This document shows positions 49,405-59,225 of a stretch of DNA of 64,000 nucleotides, in pieces. The position numbers and the translations under genes were made by a program. The number at the start of each line of letters is the position of its first letter. Positions within the stretch are counted from its first letter, which is position 1. The stretch comes from Leucobacter edaphi. GTDB taxonomy: Bacteria > Actinomycetota > Actinomycetes > Actinomycetales > Microbacteriaceae. Below the pieces are notes generated by a model that had not been told where the DNA came from, made no database searches, and was given only the letters and a program-made list of their open reading frames with translations. The stretch is taken from positions 186,001 to 250,000 of the forward strand of contig NZ_JAEHOI010000001.1 of assembly GCF_016522535.1 (NCBI RefSeq), read 5' to 3'.

Positions 49405-49824
49405 ATGCTGATTCCCCGTCGAGTCAAGTACCGCAAGCAGCACCACCCCAGCCGCAGCGGCCAGTCGAAGGGCGGCAACAAGGTCGCCTTCGGTGAGTTC
49501 GGTATCCAGGCCCTCACGCCCGCATACGTGACGAACCGTCAGATCGAGTCCGCTCGTATCGCCATGACGCGTCACATCAAGCGTGGCGGCAAGGTGTGGA
49601 TCAACATCTACCCGGACCGTCCCCTCACCAAGAAGCCCGCGGAAACCCGCATGGGCTCCGGTAAGGGCTCGCCCGAGTGGTGGGTTGCAAACGTCAAGCC
49701 GGGCCGCGTCCTCTTCGAGGTCGCCGGCGTCGATGAGGAGCTCGCACGTGAGGCGCTGACCCGCGCCATCCACAAGCTGCCCCTCAAGGCCCGCATTATC
49801 AAGCGCGAGGAGGGCGACGCGTAA
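49405..49824 (+). CDS. rplP: 50S ribosomal protein L16
   Basis: The 139-residue L16 begins [15 protein letters not shown] and contains [19 protein letters not shown]. It helps assemble the A-site of 50S. The stop shares TAATG with the rpmC start. Confidence 0.97.
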   Translation: MLIPRRVKYRKQHHPSRSGQSKGGNKVAFGEFGIQALTPAYVTNRQIESARIAMTRHIKRGGKVWINIYPDRPLTKKPAETRMGSGKGSPEWWVANVKPGRVLFEVAGVDEELAREALTRAIHKLPLKARIIKREEGDA

Positions 49825-50132
49825 TGGCGATCGGTACCAAGGAACTGGCTATCACCGAGCTCGACTCGTTCGAGAACGAGCGTCTGGCTGAGGAGCTCAA
49901 GAAGGCCAAGGCCGAGCTCTTCAACCTGCGTTTCCAGTCGGCCACCGGCCAGCTGGAGAGCCACGGCCGCGTCCGTCAGGTGAAGCGCGACATCGCGCGC
50001 ATCTACACGGTGCTCCACGAGCGCGAGCTCGGCATCCGGGCCACCCCGGCCGCCGCTCCCGCTCCGGCCAAGAAGAAGAGCACCAAGAAGACCGAGCAGG
50101 CGGACGCCGCCGCTGAGACGAAGGAGGCCTAA
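49824..50132 (+). CDS. rpmC: 50S ribosomal protein L29
   Basis: The 102-residue L29 has the core [22 protein letters not shown], but a C-terminal tail of about 30 residues ([18 protein letters not shown] and an acidic end) roughly adds half its usual length of 65-70. Such Ala/Lys tails are common on actinobacterial L29. It overlaps rplP by one base and rpsQ by one base. Confidence 0.95.
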   Translation: MAIGTKELAITELDSFENERLAEELKKAKAELFNLRFQSATGQLESHGRVRQVKRDIARIYTVLHERELGIRATPAAAPAPAKKKSTKKTEQADAAAETKEA

Positions 50133-50407
50133 TGATGGCTGAGGTCGAGAAGGAACAGCGCGGCTACCGCAAGGCGCGCCGCGGCTACGTCGTCAGCGAC
50201 AAGATGGACAAGACCATCGTCGTCGAGGTTGAGGACCGCGTGAAGCACCCGCTCTACGGCAAGGTCATGCGTCGTTCGTCGAAGGTCAAGGCCCACGACG
50301 AGCAGAACACCGCAGGCATCGGCGATCTCGTGCTCATCCACGAGACCCGTCCGCAGAGCGCGACCAAGCGCTGGCGTCTGGTCGAGATCCTCGAGAAGGC
50401 GAAGTAA
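50132..50407 (+). CDS. rpsQ: 30S ribosomal protein S17
   Basis: The 91-residue S17 has [22 protein letters not shown] and [17 protein letters not shown]. Two ATG codons at 50132 and 50135 are both in frame; the first overlaps the rpmC stop (TAATGATG). It is an early 16S-binding protein. Confidence 0.96.
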   Translation: MMAEVEKEQRGYRKARRGYVVSDKMDKTIVVEVEDRVKHPLYGKVMRRSSKVKAHDEQNTAGIGDLVLIHETRPQSATKRWRLVEILEKAK

Positions 50408-50438
50408 GCCTCGGGCTTACTGAGTAAGGAGTTAGCAA

Positions 50439-50807
50439 GTGATTCAGCAGGAATCCCGACTCAAGGTTGCCGATAACACCGGCGCCAAGGAGTTGCTTAC
50501 CATTCGTGTTCTCGGCGGCTCGAAGCGTCGCTACGCCGGTCTCGGCGACACGATCGTCGCGACCGTCAAGGACGCGATCCCCGGCGGCAACGTGAAGAAG
50601 GGCGACGTCGTCAAGGCGGTCGTCGTTCGCACGCGCAAGTCGACCCGTCGCGCGGATGGCTCGTACATCGCGTTCGACGAGAACGCTGCCGTCATCCTCA
50701 AGGCCGACGGGGAGCCCCGCGGCACCCGTATCTTCGGGCCGGTCGGACGTGAGCTGCGCGACAAGCGGTTCATGAAGATCGTCTCGCTCGCACCGGAGGT
50801 GATCTAG
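50439..50807 (+). CDS. rplN: 50S ribosomal protein L14
   Basis: The 122-residue L14 begins [20 protein letters not shown] and has the usual [20 protein letters not shown] end. It contacts L19 at the intersubunit bridge. GTG start after AAGGAG; rplX follows 4 nt after the stop. Confidence 0.97.
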   Translation: MIQQESRLKVADNTGAKELLTIRVLGGSKRRYAGLGDTIVATVKDAIPGGNVKKGDVVKAVVVRTRKSTRRADGSYIAFDENAAVILKADGEPRGTRIFGPVGRELRDKRFMKIVSLAPEVI

Positions 50808-50811
50808 TCCT

Positions 50812-51174
50812 ATGGGCGCAAAGATCAAGAAGGGTGACCTCGTCGAGGTCATCTCGGGCCCGTCGCAGGAGCGCGGCGGCTACAAGGGCAAGCAGGGTCG
50901 CGTCATCGAGGTGATCGCCGAGAGCGATCGCATCGTCGTCGAGGGCGTCAACTACATCACCAAGCACGTCCGCGTCGGCCAGTCCGACCGCGGCACGCGC
51001 GAGGGTGGTATCGAGACCGTTGAGGCGCCGATCCACGTGTCCAACGTCGCGGTCGTCGATCCCGAGACGAAGAAGCCGACCCGTGTCGGCTTCCGCGTCG
51101 AAGAGGTCGAGCGCGATGGCAAGAAGAAGACCGTGCGCGTGCGGTACGCCAAGACGTCTGGGAAGGACCTCTAA
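50812..51174 (+). CDS. rplX: 50S ribosomal protein L24
   Basis: The 120-residue protein has the KOW motif [18 protein letters not shown], then [11 protein letters not shown] and [13 protein letters not shown]. It is an assembly initiator for 50S. The stop shares TAATG with rplE. Confidence 0.96.
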   Translation: MGAKIKKGDLVEVISGPSQERGGYKGKQGRVIEVIAESDRIVVEGVNYITKHVRVGQSDRGTREGGIETVEAPIHVSNVAVVDPETKKPTRVGFRVEEVERDGKKKTVRVRYAKTSGKDL

Positions 51175-51749
51175 TGACTGAGACTGCCGCAGCGACTGGC
51201 AAAATCCAGCCGCGCCTGAAGCAGAAGTACCGGAGCGACATCGTTCCGCAGCTCCGCGAGGAGTTCGACTACGCCAACATCATGCAGGTTCCGGGGATCG
51301 TCAAGGTCGTCGTGAACACCGGTGTCGGCGAGGCGGCTCGCGACAGCAAGGTGATCGAGGGCGCGATCGCGGACCTCACCAAGATCACCGGTCAGAAGCC
51401 CATGGTCACCAAGGCCCGCAAGTCCATCGCGCAGTTCAAGCTGCGCGAGGGGCAGGCGATCGGCGCGCACGTCACGCTGCGCGGCGACCGTGCCTGGGAA
51501 TTCCTTGATCGTCTGATCGGCCTGGCACTCCCGCGAATCCGCGATTTCCGCGGCCTTTCGCCCCGCCAGTTCGACGGAAACGGCAACTACACCTTCGGTT
51601 TGACCGAACAGAGTGTGTTCCACGAGATCGATCAGGATAAGATTGATCGGGTGCGCGGTTTCGACATCACCATCGTGACCACCGCCAAGACCGACGACGA
51701 GGGTCGTGCGCTGCTTCGCGCGCTCGGCTTCCCGTTCAAGTCGGAATAA
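51174..51749 (+). CDS. rplE: 50S ribosomal protein L5
   Basis: The 191-residue L5 has [23 protein letters not shown] and [20 protein letters not shown]. It binds 5S rRNA and contacts the P-site tRNA. Overlaps rplX by one base. In many bacteria rpsN follows; here a 125-bp gap with hairpins follows instead. Confidence 0.97.
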   Translation: MTETAAATGKIQPRLKQKYRSDIVPQLREEFDYANIMQVPGIVKVVVNTGVGEAARDSKVIEGAIADLTKITGQKPMVTKARKSIAQFKLREGQAIGAHVTLRGDRAWEFLDRLIGLALPRIRDFRGLSPRQFDGNGNYTFGLTEQSVFHEIDQDKIDRVRGFDITIVTTAKTDDEGRALLRALGFPFKSE

Positions 51750-51777
51750 CTTACAACTGAATAGTCCAAGCGGTGAA

Positions 51778-51847
51778 GGGTGCCCGGGATTTCCCGGGCA
51801 CCCCATCCGTGTGTCACCCAGGTCACGCACCGTGTAACGGTGCGTGA
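51778..51847 (+). terminator. Two hairpins in the rplE-rpsH gap, where rpsN would usually lie
   Basis: The first stem (51778-51803) has 11-bp arms GGGTGCCCGGG and CCCGGGCACCC with loop ATTT. The second (51823-51847) has 11-bp arms TCACGCACCGT and ACGGTGCGTGA with loop GTA. No T tract follows either. No S14 gene can be read in this gap. They may terminate or process the spc transcript. Confidence 0.65.
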
Positions 51848-51874
51848 AACCAGGCGAGAAAGAAAGAGTCACTC

Positions 51875-52273
51875 ATGACGATGACTGATCCGGTCGCAGA
51901 TATGCTGACCCGGCTGCGCAACGCAAACTCTGCGCATCATGACGACGTTTCCCTCCCCGGCTCGAAGCTGAAGGAGCGGATCGCCGAGATCCTCAAGCGC
52001 GAGGGTTACATCAAGGACTGGAAGGTCGAGCCGGCACGCGTCGGGACGACCATCACCATGTCCCTCAAGTACGGCCCCAACCGCGAGCGCTCCATCGAGG
52101 GCATCAAGCGCGTGTCGAAGCCCGGTCTCCGGGTGTACGCGGGCTCCACCGAGATCCCGAGCGTGCTCGGTGGCCTCGGCATCGCGATCCTGTCCACCTC
52201 CTCCGGTCTTCTCACGGACCGTGAGGCCGAGCAGAAGGGCGTCGGCGGGGAAGTCCTCGCCTACGTGTGGTAA
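51875..52273 (+). CDS. rpsH: 30S ribosomal protein S8
   Basis: The 132-residue S8 begins [20 protein letters not shown] and ends in the standard [21 protein letters not shown] and EVLAYVW. It binds the central 16S domain and in E. coli regulates the spc operon. It follows the hairpin gap after rplE and precedes rplF by 6 nt. Confidence 0.97.
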   Translation: MTMTDPVADMLTRLRNANSAHHDDVSLPGSKLKERIAEILKREGYIKDWKVEPARVGTTITMSLKYGPNRERSIEGIKRVSKPGLRVYAGSTEIPSVLGGLGIAILSTSSGLLTDREAEQKGVGGEVLAYVW

Positions 52274-52279
52274 GCCGTC

Positions 52280-52816
52280 ATGTCACGAATTGGTAAGCTT
52301 CCCATCGCCGTTCCCGGCGGTGTCGACGTCAAGATCGACGGCCAGAAGGTCACGGTCAAGGGCTCGAAGGGCGAGCTGTCGCTCGTCGTCGCCGAGCCGA
52401 TCCGCGTCGCTCTCGAGGACGGTCAGGTCGTTGTGACCCGTCCCGACGAGGAGCGGAACTCCCGAGCGCTGCACGGTCTCACGCGCACGCTCATCAACAA
52501 CAACATCATCGGGGTCACCGAGGGCTACGCCAAGCAGCTCGAGGTCGTCGGCACGGGGTACCGCGTGCAGCAGAAGGGCACGGGCCTCGAGCTCGCCCTC
52601 GGCTTCTCGCACCCGGTCAACGTTGACGCCCCCGAGGGCATCACGCTCTCGGTCGAGGGCAACACCAAGATCACGGTGAGCGGCATCTCGAAGCAGGCGG
52701 TCGGTGAGACCGCTGCGAACATCCGCAAGCTGAAGAAGCCGGAGCCCTACAAGGGCAAGGGCATTCGCTACGCGGGCGAGAACGTCCGTCGCAAGGCAGG
52801 AAAGGCTGGTAAGTAA
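52280..52816 (+). CDS. rplF: 50S ribosomal protein L6
   Basis: The 178-residue L6 begins [20 protein letters not shown] and contains [21 protein letters not shown] and [13 protein letters not shown]. It lies near the sarcin-ricin loop and the factor site. It precedes rplR by 3 nt. Confidence 0.97.
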   Translation: MSRIGKLPIAVPGGVDVKIDGQKVTVKGSKGELSLVVAEPIRVALEDGQVVVTRPDEERNSRALHGLTRTLINNNIIGVTEGYAKQLEVVGTGYRVQQKGTGLELALGFSHPVNVDAPEGITLSVEGNTKITVSGISKQAVGETAANIRKLKKPEPYKGKGIRYAGENVRRKAGKAGK

Positions 52817-52819
52817 CCC

Positions 52820-53194
52820 ATGGCCGCTTCAGTGTCCCGGGCAAAGGGCCGTTCGGCTGCGCGCGTGCGCCGCCACACCCGCCTGCGTAAGAAGATTGTC
52901 GGTACGGAGGCGCGTCCCCGTCTCGTCGTGACCCGCTCTGCGCGTCACGTGTTCGTCCAGGTCGTCGACGATTCGAAGGGCATCACCGTCGCTTCGGCGT
53001 CGACGATGGAGTCGGATCTTCGCTCGTTCGAGGGCGATAAGACCGCGAAGGCGCGCAAGGTCGGCGAGCTCGTCGCCGAGCGTGCCAAGGGCGCCGGTGT
53101 CGAGGCGGTCGTGTTCGACCGCGGCGGCAGCAAGTACGCCGGTCGCGTCGCAGCGATCGCCGACGGCGCTCGCGAAGGGGGGCTGACCCTGTGA
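52820..53194 (+). CDS. rplR: 50S ribosomal protein L18
   Basis: The 124-residue L18 has a basic N-terminus ([19 protein letters not shown]) and the C-terminal [25 protein letters not shown]. It binds 5S rRNA with L5. It overlaps rpsE by 4 nt (GTGA). Confidence 0.96.
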   Translation: MAASVSRAKGRSAARVRRHTRLRKKIVGTEARPRLVVTRSARHVFVQVVDDSKGITVASASTMESDLRSFEGDKTAKARKVGELVAERAKGAGVEAVVFDRGGSKYAGRVAAIADGAREGGLTL

Positions 53195-53898
53195 GCAACG
53201 AAACGAAGGAGCAGGAAGTGTCTGCAGAGGCCCAGGCTGAGACGCAGGCCGCGCAGGCCCCGGCTCAGGATCACCGTAACGAGCCCCGTGAGCAGCGTCG
53301 CGGAAGCCGCGACCGCGGCACCCGTGGCGAGCGCGGTGGCCGCGATCGCAACGAGAGCCAGTTCCTCGAGCGCGTCGTCACGATCAACCGCGTGTCGAAG
53401 GTCGTCAAGGGCGGCCGTCGCTTCAGCTTCACCGCGCTCGTCGTGGTGGGCGATGGCAACGGCACCGTCGGTGTCGGCTACGGCAAGGCGAAGGAGGTGC
53501 CCCTCGCCATCTCCAAGGGTGTCGAGGAGGCCAAGAAGAACTTCTTCCGCGTGCCCCGCGTCGGCAGCACGATCCCTCACCCGGTCCAGGGCGAGGCAGC
53601 CGCGGGCGTTGTCCTGCTGCGTCCGGCCGCTGCCGGTACCGGTGTTATCGCCGGTGGCCCGGTTCGCGCCGTCCTCGAGTGCGCCGGCATCCACGACGTC
53701 CTGAGCAAGTCGCTCGGTTCGTCGAACACCCTGAACATCGTGCACGCGACCGTTGAGGCGCTGCAGCAGCTCGAGGAGCCCCGCTCCGTCGCAGCTCGCC
53801 GCGGCCTCGACTTCGACCGCGTCGCCCCGGCCCGCATCGTGCGCGCCGAGGCGAAGGCTGCGGCCGACGCTGCCGCGAAGGCAAAGGCAGGTGCGTAA
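53191..53898 (+). CDS. rpsE: 30S ribosomal protein S5
   Basis: The 235-residue S5 has its core ([20 protein letters not shown], then [13 protein letters not shown] and [14 protein letters not shown]) preceded by a 55-residue acidic-then-arginine-rich N-terminal extension ([20 protein letters not shown]), much longer than in E. coli but common in Actinobacteria. GTG start in overlap with rplR. S5 contributes to decoding accuracy. Confidence 0.96.
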   Translation: MSNETKEQEVSAEAQAETQAAQAPAQDHRNEPREQRRGSRDRGTRGERGGRDRNESQFLERVVTINRVSKVVKGGRRFSFTALVVVGDGNGTVGVGYGKAKEVPLAISKGVEEAKKNFFRVPRVGSTIPHPVQGEAAAGVVLLRPAAAGTGVIAGGPVRAVLECAGIHDVLSKSLGSSNTLNIVHATVEALQQLEEPRSVAARRGLDFDRVAPARIVRAEAKAAADAAAKAKAGA

Positions 53899-54086
53899 TG
53901 GCGAAGAGCCTGAAGATTACGCAGACGAAGTCCGTTATCAGTGAGAAGCAGAACCAGCGCGACACGCTCCGCAGCCTGGGCCTCAGGAAGATCGGCCAGA
54001 CGGTCGTTCGCGAGGACACCAAGGCGAACCGCGGATACGTGCGTGCGGTTGCTCACCTGGTAGAGGTTGAGGAGATCGACGCATGA
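53898..54086 (+). CDS. rpmD: 50S ribosomal protein L30
   Basis: The 62-residue L30 begins [20 protein letters not shown] and contains the [19 protein letters not shown] signature. It overlaps rpsE by one base (TAATG) and rplO by 4 nt (ATGA). Confidence 0.96.
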   Translation: MAKSLKITQTKSVISEKQNQRDTLRSLGLRKIGQTVVREDTKANRGYVRAVAHLVEVEEIDA

Positions 54087-54544
54087 GCGAGAAGAACGAG
54101 GAGCGCCAGCAGGTGCTGAAGGCGCACCACCTGCGCCCCGCGCCCGGCTCGAAGACCGCCAAGACCCGCGTGGGTCGCGGTGAGGCTTCGAAGGGCAAGA
54201 CCGCCGGCCGCGGTACCAAGGGCACCAAGGCCCGGTACCAGGTCAAGGCCGGCTTCGAGGGTGGGCAGATGCCGCTGCACATGCGCACCCCGAAGCTCCG
54301 CGGGTTCAAGAACCCGTTCCGCACGGAGTACCAGGTCGTCAACGTTGCCAAGCTCGCAGAGCTCTACCCCAAGGGTGGCGACGTGACGGTCGAGGATCTC
54401 GTGGCCAAGGGTGCCGTCCGCAAGAACCAGCCCGTCAAGGTGCTGGGCGACGGCGACCTCCAGGTCAAGCTCGTCGTCTCGGTGGACAAGGTCTCCGGCT
54501 CGGCTGAGCAGAAGATCGTCGCCGCTGGCGGAGAGATCAAGTAA
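54083..54544 (+). CDS. rplO: 50S ribosomal protein L15
   Basis: The 153-residue L15 has the Gly/Lys-rich N-terminal extension [20 protein letters not shown] and [20 protein letters not shown]. It is a late 50S assembly protein. It ends the spc ribosomal run and is followed by a hairpin and the secY promoter region. Confidence 0.97.
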   Translation: MSEKNEERQQVLKAHHLRPAPGSKTAKTRVGRGEASKGKTAGRGTKGTKARYQVKAGFEGGQMPLHMRTPKLRGFKNPFRTEYQVVNVAKLAELYPKGGDVTVEDLVAKGAVRKNQPVKVLGDGDLQVKLVVSVDKVSGSAEQKIVAAGGEIK

Positions 54545-54599
54545 GGGCTCCTCGGAGCTCATACGAACTCGAGGATGACTCGAGCGACGGGGGAGAGGT

Positions 54600-54636
54600 C
54601 GGACGGCGAATAGCCGTCCGGTCTCGACCCCGTTTT
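54600..54636 (+). terminator. Probable terminator between rplO and secY
   Basis: An 8-bp stem (CGGACGGC and GCCGTCCG at 54600-54620) with loop GAATA is followed after 11 bases by a TTTTT run near 54632. It would end part of the spc transcript before the secY promoter. Confidence 0.6.
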
Positions 54637-54690
54637 TCGTCGCGGGCCACCAATCGGGTGGGCCCGTGGCAGCACATTCCCGCTGGCGTG

Positions 54691-54735
54691 TAGGCTAGTG
54701 CAATGGCTTCCCGTCCACAGACGGTGGCCCCATGA
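54691..54735 (+). promoter_or_regulatory. secY promoter -10 with a possible leaderless 10-codon leader ORF
   Basis: TAGGCT (54691-54696) lies 6 nt before ATG 54703, which opens a 10-codon frame (MASRPQTVAP) that stops at 54733-54735, 19 nt before the secY TTG. The frame ends just upstream of the secY ribosome site AGGAGG. It may be a chance frame or a leader peptide. I see no good -35. Confidence 0.4.
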
Positions 54736-54754
54736 CGTCCCCAGGAGGCAGATT

Positions 54755-56077
54755 TTGTTCAGCGCTATCGGACGGATCTTCAGAACCCCCGATCTCAGGC
54801 GGAAGCTCGTATTCACCCTGGGCATCGTGTCGCTGTTCCGGCTCGGATCCTTCATCCCGGCGCCCTTCGTGGACTTCAATAACGTCCAGGCGTGTCTGGC
54901 GGCCAACAAGACCGGCACCTCGGGCCTGTACGACATGATCAACCTCTTCAGCGGCGGCGCGCTGCTGCAGCTGTCGATCTTCGCGCTCGGCATCATGCCC
55001 TACATCACGGCGTCGATCATCACGCAGCTGCTCCGCGTCGTCATCCCGCACTTCGAGACGCTCCACAAGGAGGGTCAGGCGGGCCAGGCGAAGCTGACGC
55101 AGTACACGCGCTATCTCACGATCGCGCTCGCGATCCTGCAGTCGACCACGCTCATCACGGTCGCGCGCTCGGGCCAGCTCTTCGGTGCCGCCGCGAACCA
55201 GGCCTGCCAGAACCTCGTGTCGCAGGAGTGGTGGTCGATCCTCATCATGATCCTCACGATGACCGCCGGCACCGGCCTCATCATGTGGTTCGGCGAGCTC
55301 ATCACCGAGCACGGCATCGGCAACGGCATGTCGCTCCTGATCTTCACCTCGATCGCCGCGAGCTTCCCCGGCGCCATGTGGACCATCAAGGAGTCGCGCG
55401 GCTGGGAGGTCTTCTTCCTGGTGCTCGCGGTCGGTCTCGTGGTCGTCGCCGCGGTCGTCTTCGTCGAGCAGTCGCAGCGCCGGATCCCCGTGCAGTACGC
55501 GAAGCGCGTCGTCGGGCGTCGCACCTACGGTGGTTCGAGCACGTACATCCCGATCAAGGTCAACATGGCCGGCGTTATCCCGGTCATCTTCGCCTCGGCG
55601 ATCCTGTACCTGCCGATGCTCATCACCCAGTTCAACCAGCCCAAGATCGGCGAGGAGCCGAAGGCCTGGGTGGTCTGGATCCAGAACAACCTCGTGCTCG
55701 GCGATCAGCCGCTCTACATGGTCGTGTTCTTCCTGCTCGTGATCGGCTTCACGTTCTTCTACGTGCAGATCACCTTCAACCCGGAGGAGGTCGCGGACAA
55801 CATGAAGCAGTACGGCGGCTTCATCCCGGGCATCCGCGCCGGCCGACCCACGGCCGAGTACCTCAACTACGTGCTCACGCGCATCACGAGCGCCGGCTCG
55901 CTGTACCTCGGCGTGATCGCGCTCATCCCGCTTGTCGCGCTGGCATTCTTCGGCGCGAACCAGAACTTCCCGTTCGGCGGCTCCTCGATCCTGATTATCG
56001 TGGGCGTCGGCCTCGAAACGGTGAAGCAGATTGACGCGCAGCTCCAGCAGCGCCACTACGAAGGGCTCCTCAAGTGA
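54755..56077 (+). CDS. secY: Preprotein translocase subunit SecY
   Basis: The 440-residue protein has ten transmembrane segments. SecY features include [20 protein letters not shown] at the start, [20 protein letters not shown] in the middle and [19 protein letters not shown] near the end. It is the channel for protein export. The TTG at 54755 is chosen because AGGAGG lies 8 nt upstream and the length matches the family; an earlier in-frame ATG would add 19 atypical residues. It overlaps adk by 4 nt (GTGA). Confidence 0.96.
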   Translation: MFSAIGRIFRTPDLRRKLVFTLGIVSLFRLGSFIPAPFVDFNNVQACLAANKTGTSGLYDMINLFSGGALLQLSIFALGIMPYITASIITQLLRVVIPHFETLHKEGQAGQAKLTQYTRYLTIALAILQSTTLITVARSGQLFGAAANQACQNLVSQEWWSILIMILTMTAGTGLIMWFGELITEHGIGNGMSLLIFTSIAASFPGAMWTIKESRGWEVFFLVLAVGLVVVAAVVFVEQSQRRIPVQYAKRVVGRRTYGGSSTYIPIKVNMAGVIPVIFASAILYLPMLITQFNQPKIGEEPKAWVVWIQNNLVLGDQPLYMVVFFLLVIGFTFFYVQITFNPEEVADNMKQYGGFIPGIRAGRPTAEYLNYVLTRITSAGSLYLGVIALIPLVALAFFGANQNFPFGGSSILIIVGVGLETVKQIDAQLQQRHYEGLLK

Positions 56078-56679
56078 CCGAGACCACTCACGCACGACTG
56101 CTCATCATCGGCCCTCCCGGGGCAGGCAAGGGCACCCAGGCGTCGCGGATCGCGGAGCGCTTCCAGGTTCCCGCGATCTCGACGGGCGATATCTTCCGCG
56201 CCAACATCAAGGGCGGCACGCCGCTCGGCCAGCAGGTGCAGGCGATCATCGCCGAGGGTGAGCTCGTTCCCGACTCGCTGACGAACGAGATCGTCGCGGA
56301 CCGTCTCGAGCAGGCCGACGCCGCAGCCGGCTTCCTGCTCGACGGGTACCCGCGCACGGTGGATCAGGTGCACGCGCTCGACGCCATGCTCGCTCCGAAG
56401 AACGCCGCGCTCGACGCGGTGATCCTGCTCGAGGCCGATGTCGACGCTGTCGTCGCACGCCTCCTGAAGCGCGCTGAGCTCGAGGGCCGCGCGGACGATA
56501 CCGAAGAGGTCATTCGTCACCGTCAGGAGATCTACGCGGATCAGACCGCGCCGCTCATCGAGCTGTTCTCCGAGCGCGGGATCCTCGTCTCGGTCGACGG
56601 CCTGGGCACGGTCGAGGAGGTTGCGGCGCGCATCGCCGAGGGACTCGACGCGAAGCTCAGCTCGCGGGTCGGCAGCTAG
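56074..56679 (+). CDS. adk: Adenylate kinase
   Basis: The 201-residue enzyme has P-loop GPPGAGKGT (13-21), [20 protein letters not shown] and [12 protein letters not shown]. It is the short type without a zinc-binding LID. It interconverts ATP, AMP and ADP in the cytoplasm. GTG start in overlap with secY, so the two are translationally coupled; map follows 2 nt later. Confidence 0.96.
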   Translation: MTETTHARLLIIGPPGAGKGTQASRIAERFQVPAISTGDIFRANIKGGTPLGQQVQAIIAEGELVPDSLTNEIVADRLEQADAAAGFLLDGYPRTVDQVHALDAMLAPKNAALDAVILLEADVDAVVARLLKRAELEGRADDTEEVIRHRQEIYADQTAPLIELFSERGILVSVDGLGTVEEVAARIAEGLDAKLSSRVGS

Positions 56680-56681
56680 CG

Positions 56682-57524
56682 TTGGGTCGGCGGGGGATTC
56701 TGCGGAGGTCGATCTACAAGTCGCCTGCGCAGCTCAGGCTCATGATCGAGCCCGGCCTGGCGACCGCGGCGGCGCTTGCCGCGATGCGTGACGCCGTGCG
56801 CCCCGGAATTACCCCGCTCGAGCTCGATGCGCTCGCCGAGGAGGCGATTCGCGCCCGCGGCGGCGCGCCGAACTTCATGCTCGAGCCCGGCTACAAGCAC
56901 ACGATCTGCGCGAACGTCAACGAGCACGTGGTCCACGGCATCCCGAGCGAGCGTCCGCTCGTTCCCGGCGACATCGTCGCGCTGGACGCCGGCGCCGTGA
57001 TCGGCGGCTGGCACGGCGATGCGGCGATCACGGCGGTCCTTCCCGACCACGCCGATCCGGAGCGCACGGCCGCGAACGAGAAGCTCAGCCGCGTCACCGA
57101 GCAGGCGATGTGGCGCGGCATCGCGCGCCTCGCCACGGGAACGCACCTCAACGAGGTGGGGGAGGCCGTTGCCGGTTATGTGCGCGCGAACAGCGATTTC
57201 GGCGTGCTCGAGGACTATATCGGGCACGGCATCGGTCGCAGCATGCACGAGGATCCGCCCGTGTTCAACGTTCCGGTGCGCCGTCGCGGACCGGAGATCA
57301 AGCCCGGCCTCGTCGTGGCGATCGAACCGATCATCTCCGCCGGCGGGATCGACACGGTGGTCGAGGACGACGACTGGACCGTCACGATCGCGGACGGTTC
57401 GATGAGCGCCCAGTGGGAGCACTCGGTCGCCGTGCACGAGAAGGGCATCTGGGTGCTGACCGCCGAGGACGGCGGGGCGTCCGGCTTGGAACCGCTCGGC
57501 GTGACGCCGGTTCCCATCCCCTGA
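56682..57524 (+). CDS. map: Methionine aminopeptidase, type I
   Basis: The 280-residue enzyme has the pita-bread fold with metal ligands in ALDAGAVIGGWHGDAAIT (Asp, Asp), GHGIGRSMHEDPP (His), AIEPI (Glu) and QWEHSVAV (Glu). It removes the initiator Met from nascent proteins. The start is not clear: TTG at 56682 gives MGRRGILRRSIYK, but the conserved N-terminus (MI-RR-IYK) suggests that initiation may be at ATT 56697, and no clean ribosome site is seen for either. Confidence 0.93.
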   Translation: MGRRGILRRSIYKSPAQLRLMIEPGLATAAALAAMRDAVRPGITPLELDALAEEAIRARGGAPNFMLEPGYKHTICANVNEHVVHGIPSERPLVPGDIVALDAGAVIGGWHGDAAITAVLPDHADPERTAANEKLSRVTEQAMWRGIARLATGTHLNEVGEAVAGYVRANSDFGVLEDYIGHGIGRSMHEDPPVFNVPVRRRGPEIKPGLVVAIEPIISAGGIDTVVEDDDWTVTIADGSMSAQWEHSVAVHEKGIWVLTAEDGGASGLEPLGVTPVPIP

Positions 57525-57578
57525 TCCGGCCCGTCCGGCGCGGCTCGCGCCCGCCGCGCCGATCTCGCGGCGCTCCGC

Positions 57579-57607
57579 TTTACAAACGCGGCTTCGCGGT
57601 CTATCCT
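57579..57607 (+). promoter_or_regulatory. Promoter of the infA-rpmJ-rpsM-rpsK-rpoA-rplQ operon
   Basis: TTTACA (57579-57584) and TATCCT (57602-57607) have a 17-bp spacer. The predicted start near 57614 gives a leader of about 87 nt before infA. Confidence 0.7.
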
Positions 57608-57700
57608 TGATCTTTGGTGCTTTGCGCCTGTTTTTGTGTTCGCAAAATCGGGCGCCGAGCATTCGCATGACCAGTGAAACTACGAAGCGATAGTGAGGCT

Positions 57701-57922
57701 ATGGCGAAGAAAGACGGCGTCATCGAGATCGAGGGACACGTTGTCGAGGCTCTGCCGAACGCGATGTTCCGCGTCGAGCTGACCAATGGACACAAGGTGC
57801 TCGCTCATATCTCGGGCAAGATGCGTCAGCACTACATCCGCATCCTCCCCGAGGACCGCGTGATCGTGGAGCTGACTCCGTACGATCTGACCCGCGGCCG
57901 CATCGTCTACCGCTACAAGTAG
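57701..57922 (+). CDS. infA: Translation initiation factor IF-1
   Basis: The 73-residue IF-1 has the full-length OB fold ([49 protein letters not shown]). It blocks the ribosomal A-site during initiation. ATG 57701 is chosen over an upstream in-frame start at 57674 because the protein then has the family length. It leads the alpha operon. Confidence 0.97.
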   Translation: MAKKDGVIEIEGHVVEALPNAMFRVELTNGHKVLAHISGKMRQHYIRILPEDRVIVELTPYDLTRGRIVYRYK

Positions 57923-57994
57923 GCAGTCACCGGAAAGTAACGGCTCCCGGCACCCCGGGAGTACGAGGACAGCGAACCCGCTAAAGGAAACATC

Positions 57995-58108
57995 ATGAAG
58001 GTCAAGCCCAGCGTCAAGAAGATCTGCGACAAGTGCAAGGTCATCCGTCGTCACGGCCGTGTCATGGTGATCTGCGAGAACCCGCGCCACAAGCAGCGCC
58101 AGGGCTAG
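57995..58108 (+). CDS. rpmJ: 50S ribosomal protein L36
   Basis: The 37-residue L36 ([20 protein letters not shown], then [17 protein letters not shown]) has the Cys11-Cys14-Cys27-His32 zinc site. AAAGGAAA precedes the ATG. Its zinc form contrasts with the absence of a zinc-type rpsN in the spc cluster. Confidence 0.97.
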   Translation: MKVKPSVKKICDKCKVIRRHGRVMVICENPRHKQRQG

Positions 58109-58265
58109 TCCCGGCTGCTGCGGCCCCGCAGCGCACCACTTCACAACTCAATAACTGATCCAGCGCGTCGAAGAACCCGATCCATCGCGATCGGGGGACA
58201 CCTTGGGGCGGAGGCCCAAACCCCCGACGCGCGCCAAACCTCCACTATCCGCAAGGAGAGCCACC

Positions 58266-58634
58266 ATGGCACGTCTCGCAGGAGTAGACATCCCACGCGA
58301 CAAGCGCGTTGAGATTGCACTCACTTACATCTATGGCGTTGGCCGCACCAGCGCGCTGAAGACGCTCGAGGAAACCGGCATCGACGGCAACATCCGCGTC
58401 AAGGACCTCACCGACGACCAGCTCGTCGCACTCCGTGACTACATTGAGGGCAACTTCAAGGTCGAGGGCGATCTTCGCCGCGAGGTTGCCGCTGACATCC
58501 GCCGCAAGGTGGAGATCGGCAGCTACCAGGGCATCCGCCACCGCAAGGGCCTGCCTGTGCACGGTCAGCGCACCAAGACGAACGCTCGCACCCGCAAGGG
58601 CCCGAAGCGCACCGTCGCCGGTAAGAAGAAGTAA
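58266..58634 (+). CDS. rpsM: 30S ribosomal protein S13
   Basis: The 122-residue S13 begins [20 protein letters not shown] and ends in the basic [20 protein letters not shown] tail that touches the P-site tRNA. An upstream in-frame codon would add 21 residues that are not part of S13. AAGGAGAG precedes the ATG. Confidence 0.97.
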   Translation: MARLAGVDIPRDKRVEIALTYIYGVGRTSALKTLEETGIDGNIRVKDLTDDQLVALRDYIEGNFKVEGDLRREVAADIRRKVEIGSYQGIRHRKGLPVHGQRTKTNARTRKGPKRTVAGKKK

Positions 58635-58682
58635 CCACCGGCTCACTCGACCGTCACACAGAGCTTTTCAGGAGAACACTCA

Positions 58683-59081
58683 ATGGCTGCACCAAAGTCG
58701 GCGGCGCGCAAGCCGCGCCGCAAGGATAAGAAGAACGTCGTCGTGGGCCAGGCCCACATCAAGTCGACGTTCAACAACACGATCGTCTCGATCACGGACA
58801 CCACCGGTGCCGTGATCAGCTGGGCCTCCTCGGGTGGCGTCGGCTTCAAGGGTTCGCGCAAGTCGACCCCGTTCGCCGCGCAGCTCGCGGCAGAGTCCGC
58901 TGCCCGCAAGGCGCAGGAGCACGGCATGAAGAAGGTCGACGTCTTCGTCAAGGGCCCGGGCTCGGGTCGCGAGACCGCGATCCGCTCGCTGCAGGCCGCT
59001 GGCCTCGAGGTGGGGTCGATCAACGACGTCACCCCGCAGACCCACAACGGCTGCCGCCCGCCCAAGCGTCGTCGCGTCTAA
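58683..59081 (+). CDS. rpsK: 30S ribosomal protein S11
   Basis: The 132-residue S11 has the [20 protein letters not shown] and [16 protein letters not shown]-terminus typical of the family. It lies on the 30S platform. GGAGAA precedes its ATG. In most bacteria rpsD follows; here a hairpin region leads directly to rpoA. Confidence 0.97.
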   Translation: MAAPKSAARKPRRKDKKNVVVGQAHIKSTFNNTIVSITDTTGAVISWASSGGVGFKGSRKSTPFAAQLAAESAARKAQEHGMKKVDVFVKGPGSGRETAIRSLQAAGLEVGSINDVTPQTHNGCRPPKRRRV

Positions 59082-59093
59082 CGAGCACGCTCT

Positions 59094-59160
59094 GCGGGTG
59101 CGGGGGATCCTTTCCGCCGCACCCGCGGGCCGCGCCTCGCGTTCGAGGCGTCCGGCCCGC
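59094..59160 (+). terminator. Overlapping hairpins in the rpsK-rpoA gap, where rpsD would usually lie
   Basis: The first stem pairs GCGGGTGCGG (59094-59103) with CCGCACCCGC (59117-59126). The second pairs GCGGGCC (59125-59131) with GGCCCGC (59154-59160) and CGCCTCG with CGAGGCG inside it. The two share two bases and so compete. No T tract follows and no S4 gene is present. Confidence 0.6.
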
Positions 59161-59225
59161 ACGGACCCCATCCTCCCTCAACCGCATGAGTCATATAGCG
59201 GACTCCAGCGAAAGGACACCACACC

